Shown here: positions 55,400 through 64,000 of the stretch, one piece after another
Layout of the letters: every line of letters starts with the position of its first letter
Position numbering within the stretch: position 1 is the first letter of the stretch
DNA from: Pseudomonas sp. B21-056
Lineage (GTDB): Bacteria > Pseudomonadota > Gammaproteobacteria > Pseudomonadales > Pseudomonadaceae
Assembly (NCBI RefSeq): GCF_026016325.1
Contig: NZ_CP087203.1
Location: 3,906,001-3,970,000, forward strand
Length of the DNA stretch: 64,000 nt
Reading direction: 5' to 3'
Notes under the pieces: generated by a model
What the model saw: only the letters and a program-made list of their open reading frames with translations
Databases searched by the model: none
What the model was told of the DNA's origin: nothing
Position numbers and translations under genes: made by a program

Positions 55400-56422
55400 T
55401 TAACGCTTGAGTTTGCGCTTGTTGCGGTACTGGTCGATGACCACCGCCACCACAATGATCAACCCCTTGATGATGTCCTGGATGTAGGCATCGACGCCGA
55501 CGAACGTGAAGCCGCTGGCCATGACGCCGAGGATCAGCGCCCCGATCACCGTACCGGTGATGCGCCCCACGCCACCGGCCAGGCTGGTGCCGCCGATCAC
55601 CGCCGCGGCAATCGCATCCAGCTCATAGGACATGCCCATGCCGGCCTGCCCGGTCGCGGCCCGCGCCGAGGCCACCACCCCGGCGAGCCCCGCCAGCAAC
55701 CCGGCGATGCTGTAGACGATCACCAGGTGACGCTTGACGTTGATCCCCGAGGTGCGCGCCGCCTGCATGTTACCGCCGATGGCATAGGTGTACTTGCCGT
55801 ACTTGGTGTAGCGCAAGGCAATATGGAAGATCACCGCCACCACCAGGAAGATGATCACCGGCATGGCGCCATGACCAATCGCCGTGTAGGAATCCGACAA
55901 CATGCTCACCGGCTGACCTTCGGTGTAGTAACGCGCCAGGCCGCGGGCCGACACCATCATGCCGAGGGTGGCAATAAAGGGCGGGATGCCGGTGATGGCG
56001 ATGATGCTGCCGTTGATCGCCCCGGCCAGCAGCCCCACGCCCAGCCCGGCGACCACCGGGATCCATACCGGCAAGTCGGTCAGCGACGGGAACACCGCTC
56101 GGGCGAAGTCCGAGGTCTGGGCCAGGCTGGCCGCGATCATCGCCGACAGCGCCAGCACGGAACCGGACGACAGGTCGATACCGGTGGTGATGATGACCTG
56201 GGTCACGCCGATGGCCAGCAGGCCGATGATCGACACTTGCAGGATCATCAGGACCAGGCGCTGGGAGTTCATCAGGAAACTCTGGTCGCGCATGATCCAG
56301 CCAAACAGCTCGAACACCAGGCCAATGCCGATCAGCACCAGGAAGATACTCAGTTCCGTCGGCAACCGCCGGCGCGTCCTGGCCGGTACGGCCGCGGGTT
56401 TGTTTTCCAGTATCGCGTTCAT
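55400..56422 (-). CDS. Inositol ABC transporter permease (RbsC type)
   Basis: 340 residues from ATG 56422, for which AAGGTGA lies at the right distance; an ATG two codons upstream is almost on top of the ribosome site. About ten helices, with BPD_transp_2 features GVTQVIITTGIDLSSGSVLALSAM and the EAA-like GELDAIAAAVIGGTSLAGG (here YELDAIAAAVIGGTSLAGG). It forms the membrane channel for the ATPase and binding protein encoded just upstream. Inositol specificity comes from context. Confidence 0.9.
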   Translation of the reverse strand: MNAILENKPAAVPARTRRRLPTELSIFLVLIGIGLVFELFGWIMRDQSFLMNSQRLVLMILQVSIIGLLAIGVTQVIITTGIDLSSGSVLALSAMIAASLAQTSDFARAVFPSLTDLPVWIPVVAGLGVGLLAGAINGSIIAITGIPPFIATLGMMVSARGLARYYTEGQPVSMLSDSYTAIGHGAMPVIIFLVVAVIFHIALRYTKYGKYTYAIGGNMQAARTSGINVKRHLVIVYSIAGLLAGLAGVVASARAATGQAGMGMSYELDAIAAAVIGGTSLAGGVGRITGTVIGALILGVMASGFTFVGVDAYIQDIIKGLIIVVAVVIDQYRNKRKLKR

Positions 56423-56475
56423 TGCCATTCACCTTTTTTATCTGTTGCGAGGGCTTACTGCTCGGCTTTGCGGCC

Positions 56476-58029
56476 TCAAGACAGTCCCGAGGCCAGTTGC
56501 ATGACCCGCTCCTGGGTCGCTTCGCTCCGGTCGAGGGTGCCCATCAGGTCGCCTTCGTGCATCACCAGGACCCGGTCGCTCATGCCCAGCACTTCCGGCA
56601 GCTCCGAAGAAATCATGATCACCGCCATGCCCTCGCCGGCGAGGTAGGCAATCAGCCGGTAGATCTCGGCCTTGGCGCCGACATCGATGCCACGGGTCGG
56701 CTCGTCGAGGATCAGGATGCGCGGGTTGGTCATCAGCCAGCGGGCCAGCAGCGCCTTCTGTTGATTGCCACCGGACAAGGTGTCGATGCACTGCTCCAGG
56801 GAAGGGGTCTTGACCCGCAGCTTCTTGCACATGTCTTCGCACAAGGCGCGCAGGGCTTTCTGCTGGATGAAGCCATTGCCGACGTAATGGGGCAGCACGG
56901 CCATTTCCATGTTTTCCAGCACCGACAGGCACGGGAACAACCCACTGAGCTTGCGATCCTCGGTCAGCAGGGCGAAGCCCTTCTCGATGGCCATGTGCGG
57001 ATCGCTGATGCGCACCGGCTGGCCGTCCAGCAAAATCTCGCCACCGGTACTGGGTGTTACGCCGAAGATCGCCTCGGCCACGTTGGTCCGTCCCGAGCCC
57101 ATCAGCCCGGCGATGCCGAGGATCTCCCCAGCGTGCAGGTCGAAGGAGACCCCCTTGAAAATGCCCTCCAGGCTCAGGTCGCGTACCGACAACAGCAACT
57201 CGCCGATGGGCTTTTCCCGTTCCGGAAACAGTTGGCTCAATTCCCGCCCGACCATCATTGAAATCAGGCTGTCGCCGTCCATGCTGTCGGCCCGTTGCAG
57301 GCCGATGTAGCTGCCGTCGCGAAACACCGCGACTTCATCGGCGATGGCGAACACTTCGTTCATTTTATGGGTGATGTAGATGATGCCCTTACCCTGGGCC
57401 TTGAGGTCGGCAATGATCGAGAACAGGTGGGCGACTTCCGTTTCGGTGATAGCCGAGGTCGGTTCGTCCATGATCAGGATGTCGGAGTCATAGGACACGG
57501 CCTTGGCAATCTCCACCATCTGCCGCTCGGCAATGCTCAGGTTGCCCACCTGCTCCTCCGGGTCGAGGTTGATCCGCAGGCGTTCCAGCAACCTGGCGGT
57601 GCAACGGTGCATCTCCCCGTGGTCGATCATGTGCAGGCCATTGAGCTGCTCGCGGCCGATCCAGATGTTTTCGGCGATGCTCATGTGCGGCATCAGGTTC
57701 AGTTCCTGGTGGATCATCGCAATGCCGGCCTGCAACGCCGCCAGGGGCGTGTCGAAGGTGACCGGTTTGCCCCGCAGGCGCAGTTCACCGGCGTCCGGCT
57801 GGTAGATGCCGGCAATGATCTTCATCAGGGTGGATTTACCGGCACCGTTCTCGCCCATCAGGGCCAGGACGGAGCCGGGACGTACCCGCAACTGCACGTC
57901 GGACAAGGCCACCACGCCGGGAAATCCCTTGCTGACATTGACGACTTCCAGCAGATACGGTTCGTCAGGTAGTACGCCCGGCTGGACAGTCATTGCCGGG
58001 GCGCTCGAAGCTATCGCTGAGGCAAACAT
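56476..58029 (-). CDS. Inositol ABC transporter ATP-binding protein (two NBDs, RbsA type)
   Basis: 517 residues from ATG 58029. NBD1 has Walker [13 protein letters not shown] and signature [14 protein letters not shown] with [11 protein letters not shown]2 has the degenerate Walker A typical of the second half ([16 protein letters not shown]), then [15 protein letters not shown] and [13 protein letters not shown]. Only NBD1 is expected to hydrolyse ATP well. It lies between the binding-protein and permease genes and energises inositol import. Confidence 0.92.
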   Translation of the reverse strand: MFASAIASSAPAMTVQPGVLPDEPYLLEVVNVSKGFPGVVALSDVQLRVRPGSVLALMGENGAGKSTLMKIIAGIYQPDAGELRLRGKPVTFDTPLAALQAGIAMIHQELNLMPHMSIAENIWIGREQLNGLHMIDHGEMHRCTARLLERLRINLDPEEQVGNLSIAERQMVEIAKAVSYDSDILIMDEPTSAITETEVAHLFSIIADLKAQGKGIIYITHKMNEVFAIADEVAVFRDGSYIGLQRADSMDGDSLISMMVGRELSQLFPEREKPIGELLLSVRDLSLEGIFKGVSFDLHAGEILGIAGLMGSGRTNVAEAIFGVTPSTGGEILLDGQPVRISDPHMAIEKGFALLTEDRKLSGLFPCLSVLENMEMAVLPHYVGNGFIQQKALRALCEDMCKKLRVKTPSLEQCIDTLSGGNQQKALLARWLMTNPRILILDEPTRGIDVGAKAEIYRLIAYLAGEGMAVIMISSELPEVLGMSDRVLVMHEGDLMGTLDRSEATQERVMQLASGLS

Positions 58030-58109
58030 GGTCAGGTACTCCCTCGGCAAGGTCGGCGTGGCGTCCTTGCCTGCTTATTGTTGTGGTCGGACCGATGGTG
58101 CGTGGAACC

Positions 58110-59036
58110 TTACTTGAACTGGTCGACGTTTTCCGGCGTGATCAGGCGATACGGCACCCACACGGCCTGCTCCACCGGCTGTTTCTTGACCATCTTCACG
58201 GCCGTGTCGATCGAACCGTCGGCCTGACCCTTGGCGTCCTGGAACACCGAGACCGCCATGTCGCCCTTTTTGATGGCGTTCAGGCCATCCGGCGTGCCAT
58301 CGACCCCGGCAATCAGTACGCTGCCCTTCTCCTTGCCGGCGCCCTTGAGTGCCATGGACGCGCCGATAGCCATCTCGTCATTGTTCGCCACCACGGCGTT
58401 GAACTCGCGGCCCTGGGTCAGCCAGTCGTTGACCAGGGTCATGCCCTTGTCCCTCGACCAGATGCCAGTCTGTTCCTGTTCGATCTTGATGTTCGGGTAC
58501 TTGGCGAGCACTTCCTTGACGCCCTTGGTGCGGTTGGTGGTGGAATTGTTCGCCAGGTCCCCCAGCAGAATCACGATGTCGCCCTTGCCGCCCATCTTGT
58601 CGGCCAGGTATTGCATCTGCATCCGACCGGCTTCCAGGTCGTCCGAGGCAACGGTCACCACGCCGGCCGGCAGTTTCAGGTCATCGGGGCGACGGTTGAC
58701 GTAGACCAGCGGAATGCCGGCGGCCACGGCGGCCTTGGTGATGCGCTGGGTCGCGGCGGTGTCCACCGGGTTGACGATGATGGCGTCGACCTTCTGGCTG
58801 ATGAAGCTTTCCACCTGGCTCAGTTGCTTGACCACATCACTGCGTGCGTCTTCGAACTGCAGGTTGACGCCGTCCGGCAGGGACTTGGCTTTCTTGTCCA
58901 TCGACTCACGCAGGTAGGTCAGCCAGGTGTCGTCGAACTGCGACATGCTGACGCCGATTTTCACGTCCGCCAGGGCAGCGCCGCTGGCAAGCATCAATGA
59001 CAGGGCCAACGAGGCGATACGGGTCTTGGTCTTCAT
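58110..59036 (-). CDS. Inositol ABC transporter periplasmic binding protein
   Basis: 308 residues. Signal peptide to about residue 23 (MLASGAALA), then a Peripla_BP_4 fold. Ligand-pocket-type residues are seen in SMSQFDDTWLTYLRE, VNPVDTAATQRIT, YVNRRPDD and ANNDEMAIGA, close to inositol-binding proteins such as IbpA. Ribosome site GGAGAAAGACCG. First gene of the transporter operon; its upstream region has the paired operator. Inositol ligand is inferred from the iolD and iolG neighbours. Confidence 0.9.
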   Translation of the reverse strand: MKTKTRIASLALSLMLASGAALADVKIGVSMSQFDDTWLTYLRESMDKKAKSLPDGVNLQFEDARSDVVKQLSQVESFISQKVDAIIVNPVDTAATQRITKAAVAAGIPLVYVNRRPDDLKLPAGVVTVASDDLEAGRMQMQYLADKMGGKGDIVILLGDLANNSTTNRTKGVKEVLAKYPNIKIEQEQTGIWSRDKGMTLVNDWLTQGREFNAVVANNDEMAIGASMALKGAGKEKGSVLIAGVDGTPDGLNAIKKGDMAVSVFQDAKGQADGSIDTAVKMVKKQPVEQAVWVPYRLITPENVDQFK

Positions 59037-59340
59037 GAACGGTCTTTCTCCACATTTTTGTTGGTTTTATGGATAAGGCGTGTCGGAACTCAGGAACGGG
59101 GCAAACGCACGATGGACGCACCGGGCATGCAACAGACCACGGCGCCATTGCGCTGGATGCACAGGGATTCGAACAGGGGAAGGACTGCGGGCAAGCGCAG
59201 CGCACGTGACAAGTGAAACGCAGAGCGGCTGAAGGTTTTCATCGACGGTACCTGGCTGTGTTTCTTGTTTTTGTTGAGTCCGCCGCTTGTTTAAGAAGCC
59301 GTTGCACAAGCGGGAACAGGATGTCGGTAACCTGGAAAAG
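59037..59340. other. Leader of the inositol transporter operon
   Basis: About 300 bp between the proposed promoter and the binding-protein ATG. The only coding candidate is a 50-codon leftward frame at 59090-59242 (MKTFSRSAFHLSRALRL...) without a good ribosome site. No strong hairpin was seen. Confidence 0.4.
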
Positions 59341-59390
59341 ACTTTATTGGAAAATATTTTCCATATCAACAGATTTTAGAATTTTATTCG
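59341..59390 (-). promoter_or_regulatory. Inositol transporter promoter with paired palindromic operators
   Basis: On the minus strand TTGATA (59369-59364), 17 bp, TAAAGT (59346-59341). The spacer contains the perfect 16-bp palindrome TGGAAAATATTTTCCA (59348-59363). A second symmetric site, GAATTTTATTC (59379-59389), lies 28-29 bp away and reaches into the end of the upstream gene. A repressor bound at the first site would occlude RNA polymerase. An RpiR-type IolR is the likely ligand, from general knowledge of Pseudomonas inositol loci. Confidence 0.65.
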
Positions 59391-60436
59391 TTTTTTGTTC
59401 CATGGCCGATAGGCGTGGATAGAACCACCACTTCCTGACGTTCCGCGCTCTGCCGGGCAGCGTCCAGGAGCCGGGTGGTCGCCAGTGCATCACGGGCCTG
59501 GACTGGCAGCGGGCCAGCCCCCTGCAATGCGCTTTGCAGGTGTTGGTAGAACTCGATCCAGCAACCGCGTTCCGACGTCACCCGCTCACGCTCGCCGCCA
59601 TGCTCGAACCAGCCCCAGCGTCGATGCTCTTCGGTGCCCCAGCGCTCGCCCTCTGTCGCCGGGCTCAAACCGGCCAGGGCCTGGGCTTCCTGTCCGTCCA
59701 GGCCGTCGACGGTATAACAGCCCTCGGTGCCGCTGAGCCGGAACCGGGGGCGTGGCGCGTTCTGCAGGCAACTGCCGCTCAAGTGCGACACCACGCCGCT
59801 GGCATGGGTCAGGGACATGAAGAAGCCATTGTCGAAAACCTGGTCTGGCTGTCGGTAGTCCAGCTCGGCGTAAACCCGCACCACCGGCCCGAACAACTGC
59901 AGTGCCTGGTCCACCAGGTGACTGCCCAGGTCACGCAGGAATCCGCCACCGCTGCCCTTGCCGACCGACGTCGGCGAATAACGCTCGACACTGGATTCAA
60001 ACCGCAGGACCTGCCCCAGGACACCGGATGCCAGCAATTTGCGCACGGTGAGGAAGTCCGAGTCCCAGCGCCGGTTCTGGTAGACGCTCAGCGGCACGTT
60101 GCGCCGCTCGGCGGCCAGCACCAGCGCCTCGGCCTGCGTGGCATCAGCGGCGAAAGGTTTGTCGCTGACCACCGCCACGCCCCGTTCGATGGCCTCCATC
60201 ACCACGGCCGGACGACCGTCCAGGGGTGTGGAAACCACCACCGCGTCGACGCCGGCCGCCACCAGTTGTTCCAGAGTGTCGAAAGCCTGGGCATCCGGAT
60301 GTTCGGCCGCCAGTTGCTGGCGGCGCTCGGCGGACCGGGTCACCACGCCCACGAACGTCGCCCCCGGCAAACTGCTGATCAGCGGCGCATGAAAGAACCG
60401 TCCACCCTTGCCGTAGCCCACCAGTCCGATTCGCAT
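59384..60436 (-). CDS. Gfo/Idh/MocA-family oxidoreductase of the inositol locus
   Basis: 350 residues from ATG 60436, preceded by CAAGGAGCTTTC; a longer open frame upstream runs through a REPIN and iolG and is not coding. Rossmann motif GLVGYGKGGRFFHAP, the SDKPFA motif with its lysine, and DLGSHLVDQALQLFG with the active-site His. It resembles YvaA/IolW-type scyllo-inosose or scyllo-inositol dehydrogenases, a role that fits the locus. The exact inositol isomer is unknown. Confidence 0.88.
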   Translation of the reverse strand: MRIGLVGYGKGGRFFHAPLISSLPGATFVGVVTRSAERRQQLAAEHPDAQAFDTLEQLVAAGVDAVVVSTPLDGRPAVVMEAIERGVAVVSDKPFAADATQAEALVLAAERRNVPLSVYQNRRWDSDFLTVRKLLASGVLGQVLRFESSVERYSPTSVGKGSGGGFLRDLGSHLVDQALQLFGPVVRVYAELDYRQPDQVFDNGFFMSLTHASGVVSHLSGSCLQNAPRPRFRLSGTEGCYTVDGLDGQEAQALAGLSPATEGERWGTEEHRRWGWFEHGGERERVTSERGCWIEFYQHLQSALQGAGPLPVQARDALATTRLLDAARQSAERQEVVVLSTPIGHGTKNE

Positions 60437-60470
60437 GAAAGCTCCTTGTTCCACAATTGAAATGCGGCCC

Positions 60471-60559
60471 TGTGGGAGCGAGCCTGCTCGCGATGGCGGT
60501 GTGTCAGGCGACATCGATGTGCTTGACAGGCCGCTATCGCGAGCAGGCTCGCTCCCACA
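60471..60559. repeat. REPIN inside the inositol operon
   Basis: Direct half TGTGGGAGCGAGCCTGCTCG and inverted half CGAGCAGGCTCGCTCCCACA around a 45-bp spacer, between iolG and the MocA-like gene. It ends 13 bp after the iolG stop. Confidence 0.88.
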
Positions 60560-60572
60560 TTTGAAACAGTGA

Positions 60573-63537
<2,965 letters not shown>

Positions 63538-63566
63538 GCTTGCACCTTGTCTGGAATGCAGATCCC

Positions 63567-63655
63567 TGTGGGAGCGAGCCTGCTCGCGAAGCGGTGGGTC
63601 AGACAACATCACTGTTGAATGTGAGATCGCTTTCGCGAGCAGGCTCGCTCCCACA
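63567..63655. repeat. REPIN inside the inositol operon
   Basis: Halves TGTGGGAGCGAGCCTGCTCG and CGAGCAGGCTCGCTCCCACA; the spacer side ends in TTCGCGA rather than ATCGCGA. It lies between the iolI-like gene and iolD. Confidence 0.86.
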
Positions 63656-63682
63656 GGGGTGTTCATCATGTTGGAAGTTGTG

Positions 63683-64000
63683 TCAGGCCTGTGAATCCTG
63701 CAAATGGCTCATGCTCGCCCCCAACGCCTGACGGATGTCGGCCAGTTCATGGACGCTCTCGGCGAACGGTTCGAAGGACAAGTAACCGTCATAGCCACCG
63801 GCCCGCAGCGCCTCGATCTGCGCGGCGTTGCCGAGGATGTCGGCCTTGCCCACCAACACCCGGTGGCCGTCGCGGATCGTCGCCAGCGGTGCCTGGGCAT
63901 CCTCCACGCCGGAGATGTGCACCAGCCCGGTCAGCTCGGGGAAGAACACCTGCTCACCCGCCAGATGGTGGTGAAAGGTGTCGTGCACCAGACGGAACAC
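63683..64000 (-). CDS. Inosose isomerase/epimerase-like TIM-barrel protein (IolI type), 5' end outside the window
   Basis: The last 105 residues of an AP-endonuclease-2-like TIM barrel, running off the right edge. Metal-binding-type residues are visible in [19 protein letters not shown] and SFEPFAE. Such proteins in inositol loci are 2-keto-myo-inositol isomerase (IolI), dehydratase (IolE) or IolH; IolI is favoured by position next to iolD, but the missing N-terminus prevents a firm call. Codons up to the edge are open. Confidence 0.75.
   Translation of the reverse strand: MFRLVHDTFHHHLAGEQVFFPELTGLVHISGVEDAQAPLATIRDGHRVLVGKADILGNAAQIEALRAGGYDGYLSFEPFAESVHELADIRQALGASMSHLQDSQA

Noticed and set aside
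59090..59242. 50-codon leftward frame before the inositol binding-protein gene
   Set aside because: No convincing ribosome site and no recognised family; could be a leader peptide but is unsupported.

Overview
The window reads as chromosome of a fluorescens-group Pseudomonas. The evidence is GC-rich coding sequence, dense REP/REPIN intergenic repeats of the types common in that group, and typical gene sets: yejF-fabI, MiaE, AcnB, a zinc-ligand-poor DksA paralogue, a six-gene Mrp antiporter and a myo-inositol locus. I saw no rRNA, tRNA, CRISPR, phage or insertion sequence.

Layout. 1-2.5 kb: end of a peptide ABC transporter locus and fabI. 2.5-3.5 kb: tandem array of 134-bp REPIN units. 3.5-11.8 kb: diguanylate cyclase, AraC regulator with LysE exporter, Gly-rich secreted protein, ada-alkA alkylation repair, GFA protein, miaE, tandem universal stress protein, DUF1289 protein. 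11.8-17.6 kb: acnB with a structured 140-bp inverted repeat upstream, serine/H+ symporter, D-2-hydroxyacid dehydrogenase.

17.8-38.2 kb: a complete type VI secretion locus. tssA-M-L-K-J run leftward. tssB-C-hcp-E-F-G-clpV run rightward, followed by an uncharacterised AT-richer gene, vgrG and a YwqK/MORN-like gene. A second REPIN array follows, then a convergent PAAR-like gene. The gene between clpV and vgrG carries an L-T-G-C motif with a His 15 residues downstream. That is the spacing of the catalytic Cys-His pair in CNF1-type deamidase toxins, so it is the best candidate in the window for an undescribed effector.

38.3-43.2 kb: APH-like kinase plus SDR, a Gfo/Idh/MocA oxidoreductase, and a divergent XRE-cupin regulator/EamA exporter pair. 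43.3-49.3 kb: Mrp-type cation/H+ antiporter operon. 49.5-55.1 kb: small membrane protein, betaine-type binding protein, three uncharacterised small genes, a chemoreceptor with its sensor-like domain at the C-terminus, and the dksA paralogue. 55.4-64 kb, all leftward: inositol catabolism (iolI-like partial gene, iolD, iolG, an MocA-like dehydrogenase) and its ABC importer. The importer promoter contains a palindrome paired with a second site 28-29 bp away. The same paired layout lies in front of the oxidoreductase gene at 40.4 kb, which suggests one regulon.
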